From assembly GCF_018853445.1 (NCBI RefSeq), contig NZ_JABELD010000069.1:1-37149 (forward strand): DNA of 37,149 bases, given 5' to 3'. The notes under the pieces were generated by a model. It saw only the letters and a program-made list of their open reading frames with translations. It made no database searches and was not told where the DNA came from. Position 1 is the stretch's first letter, and each line of letters begins with the position of its first letter. This stretch comes from Acidithiobacillus concretivorus (GTDB lineage Bacteria; Pseudomonadota; Gammaproteobacteria; Acidithiobacillales; Acidithiobacillaceae). Of the stretch, positions 1 to 10,700 are shown one piece after another. Position numbers and translations under genes: made by a program.

Positions 1-2189
<2,189 letters not shown>

Positions 2190-2190
<1 letters not shown>

Positions 2191-3062
2191 TATTTTCCCG
2201 CCTCATTCAAGGAATGCCGAAAATATTTGAAAAATGGAGAATCCGGATTGAGTACCAGCACGGTCTTATCACTCAACGCGTGACGATAGGCTTCAAGACT
2301 CCGGTAAAAGGCAAAAAATTTCGGATCCTTACCATAAGCATCCCCATAAATGGAGGCCGCTTCGGCATCACCCTGCCCCTTGATTTGTTCTTGTTGACGG
2401 TAAGCATCAGCCAGAATGCTGGTTTTTTCTTTCTCGGCGTTGGCGCGAATCTGCTCCGCATCAGCCTTACCTTGGGAATGGTAGGTATTGGCCTGCTGAG
2501 TTTGCTCTGCTTCCATGCGTTTGTAAGTCGCCTGTAGCAGTTCCGGGGGCAAGCCCACCTGCAAAATCCGCAAGTCCACCAGGCGAATCCCAAAACTGGA
2601 CAAGTGCTGGTCTGCCGCCTGCATAACCGGACTGGAAATTTCCTGCTGCCGTGCCGCAATGAGCGTGTCCATGGACATGGTCGCAATGTGACTGCGTAAG
2701 GCGGCACGAAGCGCATCGCCAATTTGGGTCTGGGCGTTAGCCTGATCATGCAGCCGCGCATAATAAACTCCAGGATTCACCACCTGCCACTCAGCGAAAT
2801 AACTCAGCAGTAAAGGTTTTTTGCCTTGGGTCAAAAGGGACTCTGGTTGCGGACTGTAATTTTGCAGCCGCTTGTCCACATACTCCACGTTTTGCAAAAC
2901 CGGCCATTTCAAATAAAGACCGGGGGCTTTCTGCACGCTGATTTGCTTGCCAAATTGCATGAGCAAGGCATTTTGTGACTGATTAACCGTATAAAAACTG
3001 GCAGAGGCCAGCAGCAGCACCGCGAGAAAAACAATCAGTACAGCCCATATCCAGTTTTTCAT
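2190..3062 (-). CDS. hflC: HflC, membrane-protease modulator (SPFH/band 7)
   Basis: Subunit of the HflKC complex, which surrounds and modulates the FtsH membrane protease. It is a 290-residue protein with one N-terminal membrane segment (about residues 4-24), then an SPFH/band-7 domain, and a long Ala/Glu/Gln-rich coiled coil (about 185-240) starting at RMEAEQTQQANTYHSQGKAD, typical of HflC. The C-terminus keeps the FFAFYRSLEAYRHAL motif common to HflC. The start overlaps the hflK stop by four bases (ATGA), a classic coupled arrangement. Length and topology match the family; only fine details of function are inferred. Confidence 0.95.
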
Positions 3063-4264
3063 GAGCGCGCTCCTGAAACGGGCAGCAGCGGCTGGGTGAC
3101 AGCACTGTCGGTACTAGCGACAGTGGCCGTACTGCGGTCTGCGGCGGTGGCCGACTCTACCGGGCGCGTGCTTGCACTGGGGTGAACGGTAGCTTTTTCG
3201 GGCATGTGCAAATAAATCACTGCTTTTCCATGACTATCCATGATGACTTTTTGAGTACTGCCGAGAATATCCTGCATGGTATGCAGATACATACGTTCAC
3301 TCACCACCTGAGGGTTCTTCTGGTACGCCTGCAGTAAATCCGTAAAACGGGCAGCATCACCCTTGGCACGATCCACCACCTGCAGCTTGTAGGCTTGCGC
3401 CGCTGTTACCATAGTGGCGGCTTCACCTTTGGCTTTGGGAATAATACTGCTGGCATAGGCTTCCGCCTCACGACGAGATCGGGCCATGTCCTCGCGGGCA
3501 GTCATCACGTCGGTATAGGAAGCCTGTACTGATTTGGGAAGATGAATGCTGAGAATTTGCACAGCGTTGATTGTCACGCCAGCATGCAATCCTGTCAGCA
3601 GACTCTGGCTACTTTGCTGGATCTGCTGGGCCATGGCGCTTTGATCCACATGCATCAGGGCCTTTAATTGGCTTTTCCCCACGGCATTGCGCATGGCAGA
3701 CAAAGCCGCATAGCGAATTAACTGCTCGGGATTAATACTGGAAAACAGGTAATGACTGGCATTACTGATACGGTAATCCACGGCAAAATGAACATCTACC
3801 ACGTCACCATTGGCCGTCAGCATCATCCCAGGATTCAGGGTGTCGACCGCGCCACTGTAACCCAAAACAATCCGTTGATTCTCGGCGGTTTTAAGTATAG
3901 AAACGCTTTCAAAAGGCTCGGGCAAGTGATAATGAAGACCGGGCTGGGAAATGCCGACCTCTTTGCCAAAACGCAGTACCACGCCTTCCGCATTGGGCCC
4001 GACAATATAAATACCCGATGCAATCCAGAATAAAATCAGTATGCCAATGATAATAATGGGCAAACGGTGCAGCCAGCGCGGATCCCACTTAGGGCCTCCA
4101 GAACCACGACCTTTGCCGGAACCCAACAAACCGCCCAGTTTTTTCAACTCCTGGGTAATTTTCTGAATGTCAAAAGCAGGCTTTTGTGCATTGGGACGCC
4201 GTCCCCAGGGGTTGTTATTATTATTGTTGTTGTTTCCGTTTCCGCCCGGATCACTCCACGGCAT
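3059..4264 (-). CDS. hflK: HflK, membrane-protease modulator with poly-Asn N-terminus
   Basis: Partner of HflC in the FtsH-regulating complex. The 401-residue protein has a soluble Gly/Asn-rich N-terminus. It contains eight consecutive asparagines (residues 11-18) followed by PWGRRP, and a single transmembrane segment near residues 72-92 (RLPIIIIGILILFWIASGIY). The SPFH domain comes next, beginning VGPNAEGVVLRFGK, and then an Ala-rich helical region. The C-terminus is low-complexity Ser/Ala/Thr. The ATG lies inside the end of hflX (14-base overlap), and its stop overlaps hflC. The Asn run is encoded by a short AAC/AAT triplet repeat that could vary in length between strains. Confidence 0.95.
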   Translation of the reverse strand: MPWSDPGGNGNNNNNNNNPWGRRPNAQKPAFDIQKITQELKKLGGLLGSGKGRGSGGPKWDPRWLHRLPIIIIGILILFWIASGIYIVGPNAEGVVLRFGKEVGISQPGLHYHLPEPFESVSILKTAENQRIVLGYSGAVDTLNPGMMLTANGDVVDVHFAVDYRISNASHYLFSSINPEQLIRYAALSAMRNAVGKSQLKALMHVDQSAMAQQIQQSSQSLLTGLHAGVTINAVQILSIHLPKSVQASYTDVMTAREDMARSRREAEAYASSIIPKAKGEAATMVTAAQAYKLQVVDRAKGDAARFTDLLQAYQKNPQVVSERMYLHTMQDILGSTQKVIMDSHGKAVIYLHMPEKATVHPSASTRPVESATAADRSTATVASTDSAVTQPLLPVSGARS

Positions 4265-5540
4265 ACCAATCTCCTTCCTTGATTATTTCGGGTATTGTAG
4301 AGGTCGGGTCCTGCGCCTGACAACCATTGTCACGCATTTGCGCGCGCAGACGACGCCATGCCAGATCATCAATATCAAAAACCATGCGGGTTTTACCTTC
4401 CTCGTCAAAATCCTCGTCAATGACACTGGCCAGACGATGCAAGCAGGCACGCAAAGCCCCTTCCTCAGGACTCAGCAGTAGCTCGACGCGCAAAATGGAG
4501 CGCCCAACCCGTTCGAGAATGGCTTGCAGCAACGCATCAAGACCCGCACCGCTTTGGGCACTGACATTCACCGCAATCAGCGTTCCCGAGGCATCATACA
4601 AGCCTCCACTGGCTTCACCCGTCATATCGACCTTGTTAAAGACCACCAGCACCGGCAGAGAATCCGCCGCAATTTCTTTAAGGACGGATTCGACTGCAGC
4701 CATTTGCGTATCACGGTCCACCGCGCTGCCATCGACGACGTGCAAGAGCAATTGCGCCTGATTCACCTCTTCCAGCGTTGCCCGAAATGCAGCAATCAGA
4801 TCCGTCGGCAAGTCACGCATGAAGCCCACCGTATCGGCAAGCAATACTGCATCCTGCCCGGCAACCTGCAAACGGCCAATAGCCGGGTCCAAGGTCGCAA
4901 ACAAACGATTTGCCGTATAATTACTGCGCTCGGTCAGGGCATTGAACAAAGTGGATTTACCCGCATTGGTATAGCCCACCAAAGCTACGGTCGGCAACGG
5001 AGCGCGCTGGCGGGCCCGGCGCTGGGTCGCCCGATGGGCAGCCACCTTGACCAGCTTGTGCCGCAGGGACTGAATACGCTCGCCAATCAGGCGGCGGTCT
5101 GTCTCTAGCTGTGTTTCACCGGGACCACGCAAGCCAATGCCACCCCGTTGCCGCTCCAGATGGGTCCAGCCGCGAATCAGGCGCGTCCGCAAGCGGGTCA
5201 ATTGAGCAAGCTCGACCTGTAATTTACCCTCATGAGTATGGGCACGCCGGGCAAAAATATCCAGAATCAACCCGACCCGATCAATAACCCGGCACTGCAA
5301 GGCCCGTTCCAGATTGCGCTCCTGCACCGGACTCAGCGAGCGGTCAAACAAAACCAGATCGGCTGCCGTTTCCCGCACTTTTTCGGCCAGTTCCTGCACT
5401 TTGCCACTACCAATAAAAGTTGCTGGATCAGGGCGATTGCGGGTCACGGGAATTAATTCCAGAACATCCGCATTGCTGTCGGTAGCCAGATGAAAAAATT
5501 CGGCCCCGTCGTCGAGATCCACTTCGCCATGTAATATCAC
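4251..5540 (-). CDS. hflX: GTPase HflX (ribosome-splitting factor)
   Basis: HflX binds the 50S subunit and splits stalled ribosomes using GTP. Visible from N to C: the HflX N-terminal domain, the family signature GGIGLRGPGETQLETDRR (about residues 133-150), the P-loop GYTNAGKST (189-197), G3 DTVGF, and G4 NKVD. The annotated start is GTG at 5540, but no ribosome-binding site sits at normal spacing. The frame stays open for about 20 more codons back to the hfq stop, reading PRERVLLVHVILHG, which resembles the usual HflX N-terminus (ERAxLVHV). No ATG, GTG or TTG occurs in that extension. The true start may therefore be a rare codon such as ATT at 5600, overlapping the hfq TGA. Function is secure; the start is not. 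Confidence 0.93.
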   Translation of the reverse strand: MILHGEVDLDDGAEFFHLATDSNADVLELIPVTRNRPDPATFIGSGKVQELAEKVRETAADLVLFDRSLSPVQERNLERALQCRVIDRVGLILDIFARRAHTHEGKLQVELAQLTRLRTRLIRGWTHLERQRGGIGLRGPGETQLETDRRLIGERIQSLRHKLVKVAAHRATQRRARQRAPLPTVALVGYTNAGKSTLFNALTERSNYTANRLFATLDPAIGRLQVAGQDAVLLADTVGFMRDLPTDLIAAFRATLEEVNQAQLLLHVVDGSAVDRDTQMAAVESVLKEIAADSLPVLVVFNKVDMTGEASGGLYDASGTLIAVNVSAQSGAGLDALLQAILERVGRSILRVELLLSPEEGALRACLHRLASVIDEDFDEEGKTRMVFDIDDLAWRRLRAQMRDNGCQAQDPTSTIPEIIKEGDWYAVE

Positions 5541-5599
5541 ATGAACCAGAAGGACCCTCTCACGGGGCGCGTCTACTGCAACTGCACTATGGGTCAGAA

Positions 5600-5869
5600 T
5601 CAGGCCTCTTCTTCTGTCGCCGTCACCTCACCTTCGCCCTCAGGCAAAGGCAAGCGCACATCACGACCGGGAACCACCGTAGAAATGGCATGTTTGTAAA
5701 TCATTTGGCTGACATTATTCCGCAACAAAACAACGAACTGGTCGAAGGATTCGACAAATCCCTGCAACTTGATCCCGTTGACCAGATAGATGGCGACGGG
5801 AACATGTTCCTTACGCAGCAAATTAAGAAAAGGATCCTGAAGAATTTGTCCTTTTTGTTGACCGGCCAT
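5600..5869 (-). CDS. hfq: RNA chaperone Hfq
   Basis: Hexameric Sm-like protein that pairs small RNAs with mRNAs. The 89 residues show a near-canonical Sm1 motif ([20 protein letters not shown], then NGIKLQG) and Sm2 with YKHAIS at residues 58-63, which lines the proximal U-binding pore. The C-terminal tail is short and acidic (ends ATEEEA), unlike the longer Asn/His-rich tail of enterics. The ATG is preceded by GGAG at a seven-base spacing. It is the promoter-proximal gene of the hfq-hflX-hflK-hflC-hisZ-purA operon and is divergent from ppc across a 287-base gap. Confidence 0.97.
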   Translation of the reverse strand: MAGQQKGQILQDPFLNLLRKEHVPVAIYLVNGIKLQGFVESFDQFVVLLRNNVSQMIYKHAISTVVPGRDVRLPLPEGEGEVTATEEEA

Positions 5870-6156
5870 TTTTTATCTCCTTGACTATGCTTCATGGCGC
5901 TTTTAGGGTAGTGAAAAGCCTGCGGGACAGATTTCACTGCATGAAACTTAGACTAGCTCAAAATAGACGGGAAAGCCATGCTTATAAGGTCCACTCATTC
6001 CTCCCTATTCATGATGGACTGAAGTGACTGCGGCCAGCGATCCAGCCGTGAATGATTGACCTGCAGCCTGCTTGCCATTAGCTTAGAATCGAAATCTGCC
6101 TGTCATCCAGATGGTCCTGACGGTGGAAGGTTCCTAAATTCAAGGAGAAGCAATTA
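5870..6156. other. Divergent intergenic region between hfq and ppc
   Basis: These 287 bases must carry promoters for both the leftward hfq operon and rightward ppc. I found no convincing paired -35/-10 in either direction: TTGACC at 6056 has only a weak -10 partner (TAGCTT, 17 bases away), and TAGAAT at 6084 is too far from it. The ppc ribosome-binding site AAGGAG lies at 6142-6147. Small open frames here overlap the hfq start and look like noise. Confidence 0.4.
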
Positions 6157-8946
6157 GTGGACAAAACGGCCATCGATGATAAGGCGCTCCGTAGTCGCGT
6201 GAAATTACTGGGCAATCTGCTCGGTGAAGTATTACGCGAGCAGGCCGGAACCCGGGTTTTCAACGCCGTGGAACAGCTTCGCCAAGGCTATATCCGCCTC
6301 CATAAAAAAGAAGATTCCCGCCTACGGGAACGCCTTGCCCGCTTCATAGACGCCTTGCCCCAGGATGATCTGGTACTGGTGATTCGTGCCTTCAACACCT
6401 ATTTCAGTCTGGTCAACATTGCCGAAGAAGAATCCCAGCATCTGCAGCGTCGCCGCCTTCTGCAAAAAGGTTACGGATTGTGGACGGGCTCCTTTGAAGA
6501 AACCTTCCGATCCCTCCAGCAACAGGGTATCACCCCCGGGCAGATCCAGTTTTTGCTCGACCAGACTCGTTATCTCCCCGTTTTTACGGCGCATCCCACC
6601 GAATCCAAACGACGCACGGTTCTGCACGGACTACGCCGCATTTTCGTGGTCAGTCAAAAACTCGATGACCCCAGCCTGAGCGACGAAGAAGAAAAAGAAG
6701 TCACCGACAATTTACGGGCACAAATTCAGATTCTCTGGGAAACCGAAGAAGTTCGCACCAACAAACCCCAAGTTCAGGATGAAGTGGAGAACGGTTTATT
6801 TTTCTTTCGCGACAGCTTGTTCAAAGCCGTACCCATGACCTATCGCGCCGCCCGTCGTGCTGCGCGACGAGTATTTGCCAACGATGACATCGACATTCCC
6901 GCATTTATTCGTTTTGGTTCATGGATTGGCGGAGATCGGGATGGAAATCCCAATGTCACTGCCGCCATTACCAGTTGGGCCTTGCGCACCCAGAGTGTCG
7001 AGGTCCTCAAGGAATATCAGCAACGACTTAGTGGTCTTTATCAACTGTTGGGGCATTCCAGCCGGTTTTGCGGCATTTCGCCGGTCCTGCTCGCTTCCCT
7101 GGAACGCGACGCCGATGATTTTCCGGAACTGGCCGAATGGGTGGATCAACGCTTCCCCAGTGAACCCTATCGCCGCAAGCTGCGCTACATGATGACCCGG
7201 CTGGATTTGCGCCTGCGGCAACTGGAAAACGGTCAGATCATGAATGAATCCGCTGGTCCGGCTTATGGATCAGCCGAAGCCTTTCTGGATGACCTGCTCC
7301 TCGTGCGTGACTCCTTGCGCGGTCATAATGATGATTACATCGCCGACCACGATATTCAGGATATAGTCTGGCTGGTACAGACCTTCGGTTTTCACCTGGC
7401 CAATCTGGATATTCGCCAGGAATCCACCGTGCATTCCCGAACCATTTCTGAACTATATGCAGATGTCCCGGGTTTTGCCGGTTACCTTGAAATGCCTGAA
7501 GAAGCCAGGTTACCAACCCTGACGGAAGCCCTCAAACGTCCTGGTCCGCTGGTTGAGCAGCATCCTGAACTTTCGCCACTGGCTGCCGAAACCTGCGCCA
7601 TGTTTCGCTGTATCGCCCAACTTCGCCGCGAGGTCAGTGCTTCCGGATTTGGAAATTACGTGATTTCCATGACCCACGAAGCCAGTCATATTCTCGAAGT
7701 GCTGTTGCTGGCCAAGGAATTCGGGCTGGCAGGCTGGTCTCGACAGGGACTTTACAGTGAAATTGCCGTCACCCCACTGTTTGAGACTATTCACGATCTG
7801 GAACGTATGGATGCTGTCATGTCCACACTGCTCGATAACGCGGTTTATACCGAAATCCTCAGCAGCCAGGAAAACACCCAGGAGGTCATGCTTGGGTACT
7901 CTGATTCCTGCAAGGACGGCGGTATTTTATCGTCCAGTTGGTCGCTGTATCAGGCCCAGCTACGCCTGGCTGCCATTGCTGACAAACGCAATATTCAAAT
8001 TCGCGTGTTTCATGGCCGTGGCGGCAGCGTCGGTCGCGGTGGTGGTCCCACCTATGAAGCCATTCTGGCGCAACCACCAGATACCGTTCGTGGACAAATC
8101 AAGATCACCGAACAGGGTGAAGTCCTGTCCTTCAAATATGCCAATCTCGAAACTGCCATATACGAGTTGACTGTCGGCACCGCCGGCCTCATCAAAGCCA
8201 GCATCGGCCTGGTCCGCCCGGTTACCCCCGACAACCCGGCTTATCTCAAGGTCATGACAGAGCTCACTCAATTGGGCGAAAAGGCCTATCGTGACCTTAC
8301 GGAAAACACCCCGGGTTTTCTGGATTATTTTTACGAAGCAACTCCGCTGAATGAAATAGCGCACATGAACATTGGTTCACGCCCCTCACACCGACAGCGC
8401 AGTGACCGCTCCATGGGCTCCATTCGGGCGATTCCCTGGATATTTGCCTGGGCACAGTCCCGCCATATTCTTCCAGCATGGTTCGGGCTGGGTTCTGCTA
8501 TTGCCCAATGGCGGATGGAAAAACCCGAACGACTGGAAATTCTTCAGGACATGTATCAGCACTGGCCTTTTTTCCACGCCCTGATGGGCAACATCAGCAT
8601 GGCCATGTCCAAAACCGACATGGCGCTGGCGGGAGAATATGCCGGTTTACCACTTGATCAGGAGCAAGCCACGTCGGTTTTCCAGAAAATCCGCCGGGAG
8701 TTTGAGCTGAGCCTTGGAGAGATGCTGGCCATGGCTGGAACCGAGCAATTGCTTTCCGACAACCCCAGCCTCGCTTTTTCTTTGCAGCGTCGTAACGTAT
8801 ATATGGAGCCTCTAAATCATATTCAGCTCGCTCTGCTCCGCCGTTACCGCAATGATGATGCACCGCCGGAATTCCGTGAAATATGGCTGGACCCCCTGCT
8901 GCGAACTATCAATGCCATAGCGGCCGGACAACGTAACACCGGCTGA
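6157..8946 (+). CDS. ppc: Phosphoenolpyruvate carboxylase
   Basis: Carboxylates PEP with bicarbonate to oxaloacetate, replenishing the TCA cycle; in an autotroph it supplies C4 skeletons. The 929-residue protein has all family hallmarks. These are FTAHPTES with the catalytic His146, GSWIGGDRDGNPNVT, MLGYSDSCKDGG, the glycine loop FHGRGGSVGRGGGPTYEAI near residue 616, the SRPSHR segment, and the invariant C-terminus ending QRNTG. It is somewhat longer than the Escherichia coli enzyme (883). The start is GTG, supported by AAGGAG nine bases upstream. maf follows after 11 bases and is probably cotranscribed. Confidence 0.98.
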   Translation: MDKTAIDDKALRSRVKLLGNLLGEVLREQAGTRVFNAVEQLRQGYIRLHKKEDSRLRERLARFIDALPQDDLVLVIRAFNTYFSLVNIAEEESQHLQRRRLLQKGYGLWTGSFEETFRSLQQQGITPGQIQFLLDQTRYLPVFTAHPTESKRRTVLHGLRRIFVVSQKLDDPSLSDEEEKEVTDNLRAQIQILWETEEVRTNKPQVQDEVENGLFFFRDSLFKAVPMTYRAARRAARRVFANDDIDIPAFIRFGSWIGGDRDGNPNVTAAITSWALRTQSVEVLKEYQQRLSGLYQLLGHSSRFCGISPVLLASLERDADDFPELAEWVDQRFPSEPYRRKLRYMMTRLDLRLRQLENGQIMNESAGPAYGSAEAFLDDLLLVRDSLRGHNDDYIADHDIQDIVWLVQTFGFHLANLDIRQESTVHSRTISELYADVPGFAGYLEMPEEARLPTLTEALKRPGPLVEQHPELSPLAAETCAMFRCIAQLRREVSASGFGNYVISMTHEASHILEVLLLAKEFGLAGWSRQGLYSEIAVTPLFETIHDLERMDAVMSTLLDNAVYTEILSSQENTQEVMLGYSDSCKDGGILSSSWSLYQAQLRLAAIADKRNIQIRVFHGRGGSVGRGGGPTYEAILAQPPDTVRGQIKITEQGEVLSFKYANLETAIYELTVGTAGLIKASIGLVRPVTPDNPAYLKVMTELTQLGEKAYRDLTENTPGFLDYFYEATPLNEIAHMNIGSRPSHRQRSDRSMGSIRAIPWIFAWAQSRHILPAWFGLGSAIAQWRMEKPERLEILQDMYQHWPFFHALMGNISMAMSKTDMALAGEYAGLPLDQEQATSVFQKIRREFELSLGEMLAMAGTEQLLSDNPSLAFSLQRRNVYMEPLNHIQLALLRRYRNDDAPPEFREIWLDPLLRTINAIAAGQRNTG

Positions 8947-8957
8947 AAAAACTTTTC

Positions 8958-9536
8958 ATGTTGCTACCTGAACTGATTCTGGCCTCCACCAGCCCGTACC
9001 GCAAGGCATTGCTGCAGCGCCTGCAAATTCCTTTTCGCTGCGTAGCTTCCCAGGTTGATGAAAGCCCGCTTCCGGATGAAACCCCGGAACAGCTGGTAGC
9101 GCGTCTGGCTTTGGCCAAAGCCCACGCCGTATTAGCTCGCCACCCTGAAGCATTGGTTATCGGCGCGGATCAAATGGCTTGTTGTGCCGGACAGGTTCTG
9201 GGAAAGCCGGAATCTGCCGCCAGGGCCGAAGAGCAACTACAATGGATGCAAGGTCGTCGGGTCGAATATCTCAATGGTATTGCTATAGCGGATGCCAGCG
9301 GCGCAGAGCAGTTCATCGTTCCCTATTATTTGACTTTACGGGCACTAAGTTCGGAGGATATCCGTCGCTACATTGAAAAAGATCAGCCTCTGGACTGTGC
9401 TGGAAGTTTACGTTCTGAAGGTCTGGGGATCAGCCTGCTGGAAAAAATGGAAGGCGCAGACCCCAACGCCCTGATGGGAATGCCACTACTGACCATTTCC
9501 GAAGTGTTACGACGCCGGGGATATGCGCTCCCCTGA
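8958..9536 (+). CDS. Maf/YceF-type nucleotide pyrophosphatase (probably 7-methyl-GTP)
   Basis: Member of the Maf/HAM1-like nucleotide pyrophosphatases that remove modified nucleotides. The 192 residues begin LILASTSPYRKALLQRL and keep the VDES, GADQ and GKPES motifs. ADQ rather than ADT, together with PLDCAGSLRSEGLGISLLE and GADPNALMGMPL, matches the YceF subgroup, whose characterised members hydrolyse 7-methyl-GTP. It lies 11 bases after ppc with no obvious ribosome-binding site, so it is probably translated by coupling with ppc. A strong hairpin terminator follows within 65 bases. Substrate is inferred from the subgroup only. Confidence 0.9.
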   Translation: MLLPELILASTSPYRKALLQRLQIPFRCVASQVDESPLPDETPEQLVARLALAKAHAVLARHPEALVIGADQMACCAGQVLGKPESAARAEEQLQWMQGRRVEYLNGIAIADASGAEQFIVPYYLTLRALSSEDIRRYIEKDQPLDCAGSLRSEGLGISLLEKMEGADPNALMGMPLLTISEVLRRRGYALP

Positions 9537-9599
9537 GATCAGGCGCTGACCATTAGGGTGAAGTCTTGCAGCAGGTCCGACCAGCCAGGAAGTAAAAAA

Positions 9600-9620
9600 G
9601 GGCGACTTATCCAGTCGCCC
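9600..9620. terminator. Bidirectional intrinsic terminator
   Basis: A perfect 8-bp stem GGGCGACT / AGTCGCCC with a five-base loop (TATCC). It is flanked by an A-run on the left (AAAAAA just before the stem) and a T-rich tract on the right (TTCTTTAATTT). It can therefore terminate rightward ppc-maf transcripts and leftward transcripts. It sits between convergent genes, exactly where such a site is needed. Confidence 0.88.
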
Positions 9621-9649
9621 CTTCTTTAATTTAGGCAAATAACAAAGGG

Positions 9650-10456
9650 TCAGCCCCAGCCATCACCGCCATCATCCATGCCGAAATCATCATTACTGGC
9701 TAGCTGGTCATTACCCCAGGAATTGTCGGTCAGGCCCAGGTCATCATTGCCTGATGCATTAGCTTGTGCTCCAGCAGCATCGTGACCACCAAACAAACTT
9801 CCAGCAAGCGCCTGCCCGGCAGCCAGCCCGGCACCCACCCCGACTCCGGTAGCAATTCCCGATGCGAGACTAGAGCCCAAGCCACCACCCTGTTGCGGCA
9901 TCCCACCCATCGGGCCGCCAGGATACCCCGGTCCATTCGGTCCATAACTACCGTTCATGCTGCCAAAAGGCCCCGGGGTCGGCCCACCCCGATACATGAG
10001 TTGTGCATTCTGCCGACGCCGCCGTAAAAACATGGAAATCACCGCAATCAGCACAATCAGACCCAGAAAAAAGACCAAAGCAGAACCCCAGGGGCTCTTT
10101 TTTTCCGCCGCCGGCCTGGTCACGGCCTGACTATGCCCCTGTACGGATTTTTTGAATTTCTGCAAGACTTCCGACTTGACGAAAGGCATAGCCGGAGCCA
10201 GTTGTTCAGATTTCTGCAGGGCCGCTGCGGCTTCTGACCATTTACCCTGACGCGCCAGAATTCTCGACTCCAGGTATTGCGCCTCCGCAGAATTCGGATG
10301 GGTACCAAGCACTTCCTGCATCATGCTTTGTGCCTGATCCAGATGACCACTTTGAATGGCTTGCGTCACCTGAGTGACAGAAGGTTCGGCCCATGCTAAA
10401 GGTGCCGTGACTAAACTAACAAGCAGGATGCTTGTTCCCAAAAATTTTTTATTCAT
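9650..10456 (-). CDS. Secreted/membrane TPR protein with glycine-rich tail, function unknown
   Basis: I do not recognise a named family. The 268 residues start MNKKFLGTSILLVSLVTAPL, a signal peptide with likely cleavage after AWA. A short helical-repeat region (about 25-95) follows, with TPR-like pairs (GHLDQAQSMMQEVLGTHPNS, then QGKWSEAAAALQKSEQLAP). A transmembrane segment (about 120-143) ends in RRRR. The tail is Gly/Pro/Asn-rich with a glycine-zipper-like stretch (GIATGVGVGAGLAAGQALAG) and an acidic end rich in Asp, Gly and Trp. By the positive-inside rule the TPR part faces the periplasm and the tail the cytoplasm. The ATG at 10456 is chosen over the in-frame TTG at 10468 because it opens the signal peptide and has GGGGGAG just upstream, although at short spacing. 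The gene is monocistronic. Confidence 0.8.
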   Translation of the reverse strand: MNKKFLGTSILLVSLVTAPLAWAEPSVTQVTQAIQSGHLDQAQSMMQEVLGTHPNSAEAQYLESRILARQGKWSEAAAALQKSEQLAPAMPFVKSEVLQKFKKSVQGHSQAVTRPAAEKKSPWGSALVFFLGLIVLIAVISMFLRRRRQNAQLMYRGGPTPGPFGSMNGSYGPNGPGYPGGPMGGMPQQGGGLGSSLASGIATGVGVGAGLAAGQALAGSLFGGHDAAGAQANASGNDDLGLTDNSWGNDQLASNDDFGMDDGGDGWG

Positions 10457-10632
10457 TCGCTCCCCCAATAAAAATGTTGCGTAGTCAATATGGGGTGAAA
10501 TACTCCAAGAATCAAGCGTTCTGAAGCATTTTTCAAGCCTTTATATTCATGACACAATTTGGCTTAAATGACTGGGCAGGGGTTACGGTCGATTGTACTC
10601 GTCATGATTCCATTGCCGGAATAAGCTCAGGT

Positions 10633-10679
10633 TTGACAGAATTGCCAATTGTCGCCATTATACTGACCGGTCGGTTCAG
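10633..10679 (+). promoter_or_regulatory. Promoter and TetR-type operator of the RND efflux operon
   Basis: TTGACA at 10633-10638 and CATTAT at 10656-10661 are separated by 17 bases, giving a good sigma-70 promoter. Overlapping the expected start point is CTGACCGGTCGGTTCAG (10663-10679). This is an imperfect inverted repeat with core ACCG-GT-CGGT, typical of operators bound by TetR-family repressors of efflux pumps. The position would block RNA polymerase. No TetR gene lies in the window. The promoter call is from sequence; the regulator class is an inference. Confidence 0.65.
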
Positions 10680-10700
10680 ACCTCTGAGAGGTAATTTTTT

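Noticed and set aside
6056-6089. ppc promoter TTGACC ... TAGAAT
   Set aside because: The spacing is 22 bases, too long for sigma-70; no better pair found.
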